Source of the DNA: Chalara sp. BL73
Lineage: Eukaryota > Ascomycota > Leotiomycetes > Helotiales
Reading direction: 5' to 3'
NCBI GenBank assembly: GCA_918026815.1
Contig: CAKJVC010000010.1
Coordinates: 622,501 to 686,500, forward strand
DNA: 64,000 nt
Shown: positions 1-11,573 of the stretch, in pieces
Position numbering within the stretch: position 1 is the first letter of the stretch
Layout: each line of letters starts with the position of its first letter
The notes under the pieces: model-generated
Told to the model about the DNA's origin: nothing
The model's input: the letters and a program-made list of their open reading frames with translations, nothing else
The model's database searches: none
Program-made: the position numbers and the translations under genes

Positions 1-295
1 CCCTCAATAGAGACACCGAAGACTCGGGCAGCCTCTACAGATGGCTCGCATGTGGGGAGCGAGGCAAATGTTGTTGAAGCCATTGTTATAGAGGAGGCGG
101 AAGTAAGAAATATTGTGAGAAAAACCTTCGCAAATTGTAAACGAAACCTCATTGTGACTGCTGGTGATTGCATAGGTGGTGGCTGAGGAAACCCCTCTGA
201 GTCCTGTCAAAGAAGACGAGATCGACTGGTCGTGCGTCAAACCAAAGAAAGATAAGGCCAAGAAAGCTTCAAAGTATAAGGCCCACAGAAACTGA
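1..295 (+). CDS. C-terminal end of an unknown protein (partial)
   Basis: The frame is open from the first base. An intron from 115 to 175 (GTGAGA donor, ATAG acceptor) joins exon 1-114 in frame to exon 176-295, which ends with TGA. The visible tail is rich in acidic residues and then lysines (SPVKEDEIDW followed by KPKKDKAKKASK). Such Glu/Asp then Lys tails are common at the ends of fungal HET, ankyrin or other large cytosolic proteins, but no domain is visible. The gene begins outside the window. I do not recognise the product. The support is frame continuity across a canonical intron and non-random composition. Confidence 0.45.
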
Positions 296-1641
296 GGGGA
301 GCAGATGCTCGCAGAGTAGGATTTTTGCTTAATTGGCACCCCATCGATTTCGTTTCTGCCATCCTCATTTTCGATTATGCGGTAACCAGAAAGTGCTCAT
401 CGGACTTGCAACAGATACCATCATGAGATATATGACCCTCAGGCAGCCGCACTCGCTTGATATACCTTGAGGAATGTGGGGGGCGACGTGGAGGAGAGAA
501 AAATGAATAGAAGCTGGAGGAGGTCGCTATAGGTAGCCTTGAACACTGTCTTTTCATAATATATTTACCTACTGTGAGGTGGCGCCTCAATTAAGTGTTT
601 AAGGTCCAGTTATTTTTTTTTATCAAACTGTAGCTACTTGCCATTTTCTCGAGCATTACCTTGGCCCGCAAAGTGTTATAGCATATACCGCCTGCCCCTT
701 GACTATGAAATGATCGATGCACGCTCAGGGCCGGCTCGTTCCTTTTCTATACGTGATTGAAGCCCGCTACAGTCGGTCCTGGCTTCTTGCACATATGTCT
801 TCTTAATATGGCTCATCATCTTGGCTGGCGGGCCGATATCTTCTCTGTCCATGAAAGAAAACTACTAACTAGAATTCCTGCTAATGAGCGAATGGGAGCT
901 CGTTATCGGTAAGCGCCAGCTCTCGCTCGGTTGGTTATTGCCCAACCCAATCGAGGGTCAAGGTGCTGCTCATGCTTGAAAGCTATCGCAAAGGTTGCGA
1001 AGCGTCTTTAGTAGTATTAGATACTTTTAAAACGTACGATCGACCTCAAACTAGTATCATCTAAGAGCGATCTTTTAATGGTGATACTTGAATGTTAATT
1101 ATTATATCTGAGAACAACCTTCTTGCCCAATGCCCAAATCTCGCGCGCGAAGGTAAGGGTTGGTTGCCCCGTGGATTGCTCGATGGCGCGTTAGCCCCTT
1201 CAGAACGCCTCCCAATGCATGATTTCCGCCGGTCCCTATTTTGCCCTCAGATACCTGGCTTATGATGTTTTTACTACACTAAACATGGGGTTCTTGTTTG
1301 GAGCAATCATGAAACCACATGCAAGCGCTTAATCGATACGTTTTCATTCATCCTCAGCTGATCAAATACAAAGGCGTCTCCTCTTACTAAGATTCCTGCG
1401 GCCTGTTAACCAGCGCTGTCTATAGCGCTGACATAGCTACCATTCAAGATATATGATGAGGACTGGGGGCTAGGATGTTCATGAAACTGCAGCACAAAAT
1501 AAACTTCTTGGGCCGTCAAACGCTCATGTCACCAAGATGCGCGGCGGATTGTGCCAACCGCGGGCGCATGATTGGACACCAGAACAGGCGCGCGCGAAAA
1601 TTGACCACAGCAACCTATCCGCAAAGATATAATAAAATAAG
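296..1641. other. Intergenic, nothing recognised
   Basis: No open frame longer than about 70 codons with protein-like composition and no RNA gene motif is visible. It presumably holds the 3' end of the left-edge gene and the promoter of the DUF6594 gene. Confidence 0.5.
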
Positions 1642-2802
1642 ATGTCAATTGTTCGTCGCACTTCATATATGCTCCGCTGTGCTACGCTGCGCATCATAAC
1701 ATCACAAAGAATGTGGATCAACGATATTATTTGCGCGTTCCGAGCAAAGACTAAGGCCCCCGAAGCGACGATAGAAGATGGGATCGTGGCTGAGTGTAAG
1801 CCGCGGTCACTCGGGTTTGGCGCGTTTGACGCCGCTCACCTATTGTCACCCGCACAGGCCCTCAACGCTGATCCGGATCTTTGGGTGTTTCGGCGATTTG
1901 GGCAATTGCACCTCTTCAATCTCCTTCATCTTCAGCAACGCCTGACACACCTCGAACAACAGCTTCACCGACAAGTTGCAGATAAAGAGCCGCGGAATTT
2001 TGACAATTTAATTCCGGAGATCAAACAAACTTTGGCAGAATATGGTATGGTATCCCTGCCTCAGGTGCTCATCCCGTGACTGCCACTTCTAATCCACATG
2101 CGGCGAAAGCTAAGATTTTCTCCAGATGCGGCCTTGTCAGCGCAGGCGAATTTTCGTTCCTACAAGAAACCCACGCAGGACATCCTCGAGCAATTAGATG
2201 CCTGCGCTGCTAGTAGTGGGTTCGGAAATTGCCACCTTCTCGAAGAGGGGCTGGGCAGGGATTCCGTCCTCCCTAAAGATCTTGCTTCAATAGCTGTGGC
2301 TGATAAGACATGGACCCACCGTTTCATAGACAGACACCATTTCTTGCGCAAGAGATTCACCGATGTGAGGCTGCTCCTTCCTGCTCTTGATGCACTCTGA
2401 AGATACGCTCATATACTTACATGGGAGTCATTCTCAGGGAGAGTCTAGCGGCTTGCCGATCTATGTCTATTCTGAAGCAAATGTTCGCTTCGCCGAGGAG
2501 GTATTTGTCAACGCGACTTTCTGCTTTTTGTTAGTCTGCCCGGTCATTGTACTGTCATACCTATCTAGCAAATTGTGGAGGCTCATTTTTGTCACGCTGT
2601 GCTTACTTGTTGTATCGGCATTCTCTGGTGGGTTTCTAAATACTCCAAATCGGGCCAATTTAGCATTTGTGGCAGGGTTAGTATTTCTATTATTTTGAAT
2701 TCATTTCACTTCGATATTGTGTATACTGTGCTAACTGTAGGCTTGGATGATAGGTATGCCGCAGTTCTAGTGGTGTTTGTATTGAATAACAGCGGATCGT
2801 AG
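1642..2802 (+). CDS. DUF6594-type membrane protein
   Basis: Four exons fit: 1642-2049, 2110-2364, 2438-2676 and 2754-2802, all in frame (about 316 residues; an ATG at 1711 would give about 293). The N-terminal part has the family's DPDLWVFRRFG motif followed by a leucine-rich coiled-coil stretch (LLHLQQRLTHLEQQL). The middle has PTQDILEQL and LPKDLAS, and the C-terminal third has hydrophobic membrane segments after the YSEANVR motif. This order (DPxxxxFRRFG, coiled coil, two or three C-terminal membrane helices) is what I know of DUF6594 proteins, a large fungal family of unknown function. The start codon and the third intron are the least certain parts. No regulatory signal was recognised. 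Confidence 0.65.
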
Positions 2803-3078
2803 AGAGTAGAGTGGAAGGACTAGGGCTTGCTTTGGGTTTACTCCATTAGAGAACAAAACGATTGTTTTGACACTTAGCCTCCATTTTTCATGCTATAAAT
2901 CTTAGAAGCTTGTGTAGTACAATATCGTTGAAAGTGTAGTTTACTATTGCAATTTCCTAAACTTACGAAACCTGACTAAACAATGTTGCTAAAATAATAC
3001 ATAAAGAGTGAATACAGGTATATAGAGTTCATGTACAATGCATAGTGCGCATCTTTCGAGAGATGAAAAAAAGGCTAA

Positions 3079-4827
3079 TCAGTTTGTCGACTCCACTCGA
3101 ACGAAACGATCATCACAATGTAAACCCTTCCTAACTAAACATGCACTCAACTGACCTGTCTCTTCAAACTGGAAATCCCGGGTTCGCCATGCCGTAAAAC
3201 AGTCGATGGCTAGGCTGAACGAGCTATTTCTCGGGAAGGAACAAATGCGAAATCCTTCACCACAACGAACAAATCTCATTGTCCCTGATTCCTTCGAACC
3301 AATCAACTTTACACGCAGCACACCTCCCACATCATAAACCCGCAAGGACTGGCGCATCTTGGTGTTAATAAAAGTACCACAGATATTAGGGCAGTCTACA
3401 ACTCGGGTGTCTGGTAGAGAGTCTTCTGCCTCGAGTTCCCTGCATGCCGCTAAGTTCTCTGTATAAATCCGACGTGCCAACTCAACGTAATGGACTTGGG
3501 ATCTCTTGTCCTGCGGTGTTGTAGCCGGGCCTAGGAAGGCAGGTTCAAGTTTTCTGCCACTGGCGGCGTATTTGGCGGGATTCAGATCAAGTATTTCGGA
3601 GAGCCAGAGCTTAGATATAAGGTCTGTGACGTCTAGGGGGCCAGAAGTATTACTCAAAGCAATAATAGATATTGCTTGATATGGCAGCAGGTAGGCGGTA
3701 GAAGCCCAACCAGTCGCCGATCCAGCTATGTATTGAGCCTCGATTTTCTCTCCGTCGGAAGATGTGCCTAGAACATGGTCTTTATATTGGCTCTTGGGAA
3801 AGATCGTTCGGTTAAGGGAGTGAGACCCTGGCCAGCGCTCGTGTAGTTTCGTGAAAACTCCGCATGGTGTGTATCCGTTGCCATATCCATCAACATTGCT
3901 CTTTGAAGTAAGCAAAATTCTGGCAAACCTTTCGTTGAACCATGGAGGTTGTGGCGTATCGTGCAATGCCCGTAATATTGTTTGAAAGAACATCCCAAAA
4001 TCGGCAGCGGAGATATGACCGCCTGCAACTGCGAACTCTACCGTATCCGCAAGGTAAGGAATGCGATCGAAAGCGACGGGATGGCGAACTTCGGTACCAG
4101 AGACTGTATTGCCTTTCGCAAGTAACTTATCCCCTAGTGCATCTAGCTCGTCCGCAGTCATGTAAGTGTGCCTCATTCCAAGGGGTGTGAAGACGTATTG
4201 CCTTAAGAAGTCCCGGAGAGACATCCCAGAAACAACTTGAATAAGAAGGGCGAGTAAGACGTAATTCCCATTCGAGTATATAGCCCGGGGTTCTTCTAGG
4301 CTTTGTTGCCTGCGGGTATCTGCTGTCAACTGTGATATGATATCTCGAAAGTCATCGTCGGACAGGAGGGGTGATCCGTCAGGCGCCAGCAGGAGATGAT
4401 TCATGTTGCATGCTCCTTTCAAATGGATCATAAGCTCCATTACGGTGGGATCGCCTTTCAAGGGTTTTATTTTGACGTCACTGAAACCATTGAAAACCTC
4501 TGTGAATGTCTTGTTCCAAGCGCCTTGGAGGTCGTGGTAACGTTGGTGCCCTTCAACACGAGAGACCGATAGATCTTCGATCATTCGAGCAACGCCCACT
4601 GCAATAAACGGTTTGAATAAAGAGGCCACAGCAAAAACACGATTATCATCGCTATCTGCGATACGAGTTACCTCGCCATCGTCCGACAAGCGATATGTCG
4701 CAAAGAGGCTTTCATCCCTCGTTCGGATGTGGATCGTACATAGATCGGTCTTTGACATCCTGTGGATTTCGCAAATGCTGGCATCAAGCTTTCGCAAAGC
4801 ATGCTGGAGAATTTGTGGTTGAGACAT
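3079..4827 (-). CDS. Serine beta-lactamase-like hydrolase (class C / S12 fold)
   Basis: A single exon of 582 residues starts at an ATG at 4827. The serine hydrolase motifs of the beta-lactamase/transpeptidase fold are present: SLFK (S-x-x-K) at residues 69-72 and YSN (Y-x-N) at 184-186, in a context (FxPLGMxxT-like stretch near residue 215) typical of EstB/lovastatin-synthesis-type esterases and D-aminopeptidase-like fungal homologues. A GSATGWAS stretch could supply the third motif. In fungi such proteins are esterases, transesterases or peptidases acting on small molecules and are often found in or near metabolite clusters; they are not antibiotic resistance genes by default. The C-terminal 150 residues look like the usual extra beta domain. 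There is no signal peptide, so it is probably cytosolic. The substrate cannot be read from the sequence. Confidence 0.85.
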   Translation of the reverse strand: MSQPQILQHALRKLDASICEIHRMSKTDLCTIHIRTRDESLFATYRLSDDGEVTRIADSDDNRVFAVASLFKPFIAVGVARMIEDLSVSRVEGHQRYHDLQGAWNKTFTEVFNGFSDVKIKPLKGDPTVMELMIHLKGACNMNHLLLAPDGSPLLSDDDFRDIISQLTADTRRQQSLEEPRAIYSNGNYVLLALLIQVVSGMSLRDFLRQYVFTPLGMRHTYMTADELDALGDKLLAKGNTVSGTEVRHPVAFDRIPYLADTVEFAVAGGHISAADFGMFFQTILRALHDTPQPPWFNERFARILLTSKSNVDGYGNGYTPCGVFTKLHERWPGSHSLNRTIFPKSQYKDHVLGTSSDGEKIEAQYIAGSATGWASTAYLLPYQAISIIALSNTSGPLDVTDLISKLWLSEILDLNPAKYAASGRKLEPAFLGPATTPQDKRSQVHYVELARRIYTENLAACRELEAEDSLPDTRVVDCPNICGTFINTKMRQSLRVYDVGGVLRVKLIGSKESGTMRFVRCGEGFRICSFPRNSSFSLAIDCFTAWRTRDFQFEETGQLSACLVRKGLHCDDRFVRVESTN

Positions 4828-6473
4828 GTTCTGTGAGATAACCAGGATATATTTGATGACCTAGCAATGCTACCTCGATCGTGTAGCAACCTTTCATAAG
4901 TAGGAACGCTGAGCGATGTGAGCGGCAATAAGGTTAGCACCCAACATTCCTAAACATTGGCGGCCCATACTAGCAAGAGGGGAAGAAAGGTAGAGCCGGA
5001 TGTGGAGCCAGCATATACAAGTGACTTTATCGAGTCGATGTCCGCATCTTTGCAACAACCTCTTGACTAAGTAATGAAATGCTACCGGACTCTATCTTTC
5101 ACAGAAAGAAAGTCATAACCCATCTTTGCTATTCCTAATTTCCTATACTTTAGAGAATTTGTTTAAAGTAGTGGGGAGCACGTTCTGGAATCGTGTACTA
5201 TGTGGACATACGAACCTAAAAAAAAGAGAAACCAACAGTAGGAATGAATACATAATGTATTCAGCGTCCGATCAGATGTGCGAACGGCGTTTCCTTTGCC
5301 TGGATTTATGGAAGTACCAATCTTTGCAGAGATATAGGTCATTGTTTGATGGCGGTCGACTCTTTCCGGATTAGTGTCTTTTTGGGTACTCTAGTTAGCG
5401 GGGACATCTGTAGGCTAACTATGAACGACCGAAACCACCACTCGTCTCGCCTTGAGCATCATTCGCGTTCATTTGAGTTGCCGAAGGACCTTTCATCGTC
5501 AAGTAGCAGCAGGCTATTAGTGCTATCTGTTCTCGAAATCATGGTCTGCCGAGCTGAAAGCAAACATTTTGCTGAATGCTGGGACTTATGCGACACGGCG
5601 CTCCCTCAGACTAAGTCTAGCCATCCCATTGTCTGACTATTGTAATGTGCTGAACGACCTCGGACGGTGCAGTGCTTATGATAATCGCAGAACGGCAGTC
5701 TCTAATATCGGCGGATCGCAGTGCCTCGTCGCCCTTGAAGGCAATTCTAGCCCAACTTGCTCAAATTGATACCCTCGGGTAATGGCATGGTAGCCTGCAC
5801 TTTCCGAACGTATCATTGATCGAGGTTGACATCACAAAGATAGTAAAAGACCTAGAAGACGCTTCTGGCATCACGAGGTAGAAGTAGGGACAAATTTCGA
5901 GCAACAAAGACAAAGGCGCCAGTCGACTTATGGAGGAATTGCCTGATGTTGAACCCGATAATAACGAAACACCAAACCCATTTCATCGTGTCCATGATCG
6001 CAGAGGCAGCTTATCGATTAATTGCATCCTTACTCAGGTTGCATAATGAGTTACGACGGCTCCGTCTCGAAATATTTCTTGCTTCAATTTCGGACAAGTG
6101 CTCATAGGGAAGTAGGCGTGGCGTGGTATGGGCTGCGTGCTTCAGATACATAAGCACATGTTCTGATAACACAAGCCTGGCAAAATAAGAAGGCTTGGGT
6201 GATGTTACATTCCAAGCCTATAACGGGGCAGCACCGCAGGGGTGGTCAGCCGTGGAATCTAAATGAACCACGAGCCTGGAAGGGAGCTGCTCAGGCGGAA
6301 CGTGAACAGGAATGCTTTCTGTAGATCCTTGGGCTTGCCAGTGCCACGAGAATGCCAAAGCATGAGGGTTGGAACCTGCCATATCAGCTCATAGCGGGAC
6401 CAGCCACAGACGCGGTTGGTGCTTTGCACGACAAGCTATGCAGCCCTAAGGTGTGAGCTCCGGTGTTACTGAT
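4828..6473. other. Intergenic, nothing recognised
   Basis: Short open frames of 60-100 codons occur between 5126 and 5769 but show no family motifs or paired splice sites that I can defend. The left part is the promoter of the beta-lactamase-like gene. Confidence 0.45.
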
Positions 6474-6675
6474 TCACGCAGTCCCACCTAGGCCGCTGCG
6501 CTCTTCATCTATCATCCGATACAGGTCCTGTATCTTGTCGATTATTGCCTTCTCGCGTACGTCGAAAACAGCTGTCTTTATCTGCTCCAGGTGATGTGCA
6601 TGCATTATCTCGCTAGTGGCTGAGGACCCACGAATGAAGTAACCGCACGTGTCTGCACAGATGTTGCATACGCGA
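6474..6675 (-). CDS. Possible last exon of an unrecognised small protein
   Basis: Downstream of a CTCAG acceptor (minus strand) runs an open frame of 67 codons ending in TGA at 6474-6476. It has a C-x2-C-x3-C cluster (CNICADTC) followed by an amphipathic, charged helix (EQIKTAVFDVREKAIIDKIQ). The composition looks protein-like. I could not connect it in frame to the open frame just upstream (7047-6718), because the available GT donors there are one base off. No family is recognised. Confidence 0.3.
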
Positions 6676-6717
6676 CTGAGTTCACATCATAAAAGCGAAA
6701 ATTCGGTCGTCGTTCCT

Positions 6718-7047
6718 CTATTCATTGTTTGTCATTAAACTTGTACGGACTTCAGCCAGAAATTCAGGAGGACGAGCCTTTACAGAACAATGACGGGCTC
6801 TTCCGCTTCTGAACCAACTTCCAAGAAAGGTCACCAGCCCACCTACGAGCAAGACCTTACAAAGGACTTCAAAAGAGACGATAGCTTTTACAGAAAAAAA
6901 TACGGCATCAAGAAGGGCGGCGATAGTAGTGGCGGCGATCCCGTACGCCCCCAAGGTCGAAGCTCCAAGACAAAATCGGTGAGATCTGAAATATGCTTGT
7001 GTAATGTTCGTTACACCGATTGACTGAGACTTTACTGTAGAATTCAA
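6718..7047 (-). CDS. Short open frame with membrane segments, uncertain
   Basis: A 109-codon frame with two hydrophobic stretches (about residues 28-50 and 55-75) and a basic end. A different, lysine-rich frame on the plus strand at 6790-7023 overlaps it, and I cannot decide which, if either, is coded. No family is recognised. Confidence 0.2.
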   Translation of the reverse strand: MNSTVKSQSIGVTNITQAYFRSHRFCLGASTLGAYGIAATTIAALLDAVFFSVKAIVSFEVLCKVLLVGGLVTFLGSWFRSGRARHCSVKARPPEFLAEVRTSLMTNNE

Positions 7048-8788
7048 AATGTGTCATCTCATAAGAGAGTTTTTGAGAAGCTTATCCCGAATGGCCGACG
7101 ATCCGTCTGCGGGGCATGGCAGCTGAAATCATGCAAGAGACGGCAGCAGTTTGTGTGAGGGTTATGATTTTCCTTTGACTAAGCGGAGTCGTGCAGGCAA
7201 GTGAGAGATGAGCACAAGCATGGGCAATATGGGAAGCAGTTTACCATCAAGATGCATTGTCCAAATCTCTCTGAGGCGAAATATCCAATGAGTTCAAGCA
7301 AAAACCTTACCCTTGCGAAAATGATGAACGCTCAAGAACCCCGTGGTATCCCAAACCCTACTTGTCCTTAACAATATCTGGTAGCTTTCAGCTCTCGGTT
7401 TATAGGAAATTTCTCAGTCTATTTTGCTGCAAGATTAATTCAAATCGTACAAGACCAGAATATCAGATACTGGTGATGCCTTGCATATAGAAAGCCTAAA
7501 AGACCATCCCAGTGAGACCATCAGAGCTGTGCGACAGCTCGATTATAGCTACCATACACACGGCACTAGCAAGTGCTGCTCCGGACAGATTTTGCCACTA
7601 TTCATACTGCAAAGGCCCTGCGCCAATGTTGTGTCATCAGACAATGGGGTGTGTCTAATCAACAATGCGCAGCTAACCAACAGTACCATAAACCACAAGA
7701 AGAGAAAGGCACTCAAAAGACACCTCATACGCATGTTGCGGCGCGGAAATTAACTGCTAGCTGAACGCGCAAGCAAACTTAGCATTTGTCTTCATGATCT
7801 GACTTGCCTCTCTTCTTTAGATGCTTGCAGCTAGCTATAATGACTATCATCAGTGGTCTTAAAATCCCAATGTGGAAGGACGAATAGCGGTTTGCGGCCT
7901 ACTGAAAAGCCATATACTGCTCGTAACGGTGGAAGCCGGGCACCTATTACTTGATTACCGATAGCGAGAATAGCAAGATCTTAGTCTTTAGTAGCGTTAT
8001 CGTACCTAGGAAAGATAAATATTATGCACGAAATCGCATCCAACTCTGAATAATCAGAATCTACATACCAAATCATTCGATATCTGAATTTGAAAGCCCT
8101 ATGGCAAGTTTCAAGAGGTTAGAATATGCCCAAGGTTTAAAAACCAGAGGCTTTCCGAGCCTCTAGATTCCAACCTCTATTGCCAAGAAGCACAAAAAAT
8201 TGGAGCGACTAAGGTCGCACACCTAAAGCCATGAAAGTGAGATGTACAACTCCTCCCACTCGTCATACTAGGATATATCGAAAGGATCGCGCGAGGCGAT
8301 GACGCCACTGTAACGAGTAATTAGAGAAGAGCCTAAAGAGAAGCGAAGGAAGGCGCTTTTCATGTTTCGGAATAGATTGCAAGTAGCACTAATGTATTCA
8401 TAGAGAACAGTCCTTGACCTATAGCCGGAATTTAGGTGTCAGGGCAACGAGGAAATAAACTACGTTGCCCACCGAGGCGATTGCAATGTTTCCTATATCC
8501 TTACCGCGACGCAATCAATTGGTGGTTAGGTAACATTTTTCAGTGTTGGGGATATTATATTTTCTGATGCTTGTGAAAGCTCGTCACTCAGATTGATGGA
8601 TTCCTCGCGAGACTTTGTTATTTGCATTTGCTAAACATTGCAAACTTTTTATGTGATATCCCTATCAAGAACAAGGGAATCGCTAAGTCTAATAATCAAT
8701 AACCAATACAAAACCTGTACAAGTCCCAAACTTTTATTTTATTTTATTTCATCATCGCTTTTTTTCCACACACGTATCCTCGTTCCAA
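7048..8788. other. Intergenic, nothing recognised
   Basis: 1.7 kb without a defensible gene. Small frames at 7481-7764 lack motifs. The right end contains the 3' flank of the cutinase gene. Confidence 0.45.
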
Positions 8789-9967
8789 TCAGACTGTCTT
8801 GCTTTTTTTCAGCTCTGGCTTCGGTGACATTTTTGTCGCCTTGTCGGTAGTTTTACTCGCAGTTTTATCTTTCATATTGTCGGGAGCCTTCTCCGTCTTC
8901 TTCTCAGGTTCTGTCTGTGTTCCGGAATCCGCTGTCTTCGATTTCTTCAACGCTGGAAGGTCAACCACAAAAGCGGCCGCTTTCTCGGCGTAGTTTTTGT
9001 TATTTCCATATGTGAAGTGCTGCGGCGTCAATCCAAGCTTCATCAGATCCTTTAGCTTGAAAATACCCGCCCCCTCCGGAGCTAATGGATTTACGCAGCT
9101 GAGAGCCTTGCCGATTGTCATTGACTTTGCGAATTCGCACATCGTTTTTGCCAGCTGTCCGGGGAAGCCTTTTACCAAACTAGCTGCGGCTGCTGCTTGC
9201 TGTGCTCCTTCTGCGATAGATGGGAGATCGTTGAAAGCCTCAATGAGATCGCTGGGTCCAGTGGGGAACTTGAAGTCCGTGGGCAGTTCTGCGCACAGGA
9301 GATCCGGTAGAGACCCTTTCACGCAGGGAGAGAAAAATTCTGTCTTCCCATCAATATATTTAGGCAGGGGAGTTTTCTCCCAGACGTGATTAGGATCTCC
9401 GAATGTGACAAAGCCAGCGATTTGTTTTTCTGTAGTCTTTGATATCTGCGCCAGAGCTTTGTGGGCGACTAAAGCTCCTTGACTGTTTAACGGTTAGTTT
9501 GGGGAGAGGGAGGTGGTAAGTAGGGAGTTATACCTCCAGCCCGAGACCACTATATGCGAATCTTTGCATTTGGCAGCATACGCATCGACCATTTTCGCCA
9601 TAGACTCAGCTCCATCTTTGCTTCCTCCTTGGAGCAGGTAACCTGGAAGATCGGCCAAATATTTTTTCTCGTCAACACCTTGAAAGGCAGCATCTTTGAC
9701 CTTGGCTTTGATCGGACTAAAGAATTGTGGTCCGACCCACACCCCAATGTTCCTTTCTCATGTTAGCTTAGAACATTTTAGATGATGCGCAACTTACCCC
9801 GAATCGAAGGTTCCTCTTGCGAATATGACAGCAAGCGACTTGCACGGTGCCTTTCCAGCTATAATTTCGACCCAGTCATTGGCAGCGTTGCTGACACCCA
9901 TTCGTGCCTCGAGTACAGGTGCGGCTGCCACAATACTACCAAATAGCAGAGGTAGAATAGTCCTCAT
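8789..9967 (-). CDS. Secreted cutinase with a long insertion and Lys-rich tail
   Basis: Three exons: 9967-9798, 9752-9534 and 9482-8789, 360 residues. Cutinases are secreted serine esterases that cut the plant polyester cutin. The N-terminus is a signal peptide (about residues 1-16). ARGTFDSGN and VGPQFF match the cutinase N-terminal signature. The nucleophile motif GWSQG (128-132) is created only after splicing: the serine codon 130 is split by the second intron. FVTFGDPNH follows. The catalytic Asp is most likely D190 in LPDLLC and the catalytic His is H285 in HFTYG. These are 94 residues apart, whereas classical cutinases have about a dozen between them, so an Ala-rich insertion of roughly 80 residues sits inside the catalytic loop. 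The last about 55 residues are a Lys/Thr/Glu-rich tail absent from ordinary enzymes of about 220 residues. Regulation is not visible. Confidence 0.88.
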
Positions 9968-11573
9968 AATTGATGATATTGAACTTGAGGTGTTGAAAGA
10001 TATTGAAATGTGATGTTCTTTTTGTGAACAAGTTCTAGATGGTTAAAAAATTAAGGAGCATTTTGAGCATTTGTATTGTATAAGCCATAGCGAAATGCTA
10101 AAGAAATCGCAGTTGTTTCCAACAATCTTGCATCTTAAATCCTCATAGGAGCCTCCTCACATGCTTGAGGCAAAGCCGCTCATCCTCACGACAGTAAGAT
10201 ATCATACCTGTTGACCTGATCCCTGGCCTCTTGGCTGACCGGCATGGTATTGGTCACTACTTCGTACACGCCTTCATACGTAGCATTTTACGTCCGTGCA
10301 CTCGCCAGAGAGTTCTATGGTAGTTACCAGGCAAACTAAAGAGGATTTAATTCTACGAATGCAATAAATTTTGACCTTGTTTAAAGAATGAGCAATGGAG
10401 GTATGTAAGGAGCAGCGCCTCCGTCCAAAGTACCGAATGTCCCCTGTATAACCTTAGATCTTGTAATTCAACTTGAGGTAAGTTCTGGCAGGTTACTGGA
10501 TGGACAACAAGCATTGCTGGGTTGAGATACAGGGAACGCAATCCAGGATCACCACAACCTGGAAATGAACTCCAGGAGCCACCATTTGTCAGGTGTGTTG
10601 GCTCTCGAAATAGTGAGAAGCTTGTTTCAACAAAATTTTGATAGAAGGGACGGGGGCGATGCTGGGGAGAGGGGACCAAAGTTCGAGGTTAGACAAGGTT
10701 CAATGTGTGGCGCTTATCATCCTTCGGAGGCGCAGCATCAAAACCTCCACAGGATCCGCATTAACAACCATTGTGACATGACGAACATGCCTCTTAAAGA
10801 CTAGCGGTAGTCTATGCCTCAAAGAACTCTCGAGGAAGATATGAGGTTGGTGCTAGAAAGCTCGTGATGCTGAGTAAATGATTGGGTCCATCCAGATTGA
10901 GTCACGTGTCATACTCTGAATCCAAACCTTCCCATCCGACACAAAACATCTGTGTGAACCTGTACCATATGCAACCTTTCATTAGTCTCCACCACTGCCG
11001 ATTGGTCTTTGATAGAAGGGTACCTCAATAACAGATACTCATGAAGGATGTGGCTACTCATCCCCTTAGCTCTAAGGAATCCAATATTCGCTTTGCAGGG
11101 AGAACAACCCTAAGCAATGACGTGTCTCACTCAGACCCTCACACTTGCCAGTCAATTATTTGTGTGAAGACTCAATTTTATTCTTAGGAAATGGTCCTTG
11201 CCTTTATCAAATTAACTAGCTCGAGTCTGTGAATCGAGCTTATTCCTACGATGGAGATATTTACTTGAACGGCGCCGCGTCTGGTTTTACGACATTTTCG
11301 CTGAAATATATGGGCCACATTCTGGCAGGTTTGTACTTTTGAGAGTGTCCGAAATTACGAGAATAACGCGTATTGCGAGTTCATTTAACGATACCAAATA
11401 TTTAAACTTTGTTTTGGAGAGTTTGATGCCAGAGTTATCAGGGAAGCCCACCGTTCTACCTTTCGGTCCTCAGTCCGCCAGCACTCAATAGTTTGAGATG
11501 CTTGGATCTTATGCTACAAACCCCTCTACAAGCTTCGAAATTATTGGTATTATTTTGATACGTTACAGACTCC
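9968..11573. other. Intergenic, nothing recognised
   Basis: Cutinase promoter on the left and the 3' flank of the AtuA-like gene on the right. Small frames at 10353-10804 show no motifs. Confidence 0.5.

Noticed and set aside
6790..7023. Lysine-rich plus-strand open frame
   Set aside because: It overlaps an equally weak minus-strand frame, has no homologue pattern, and no second exon could be confirmed.
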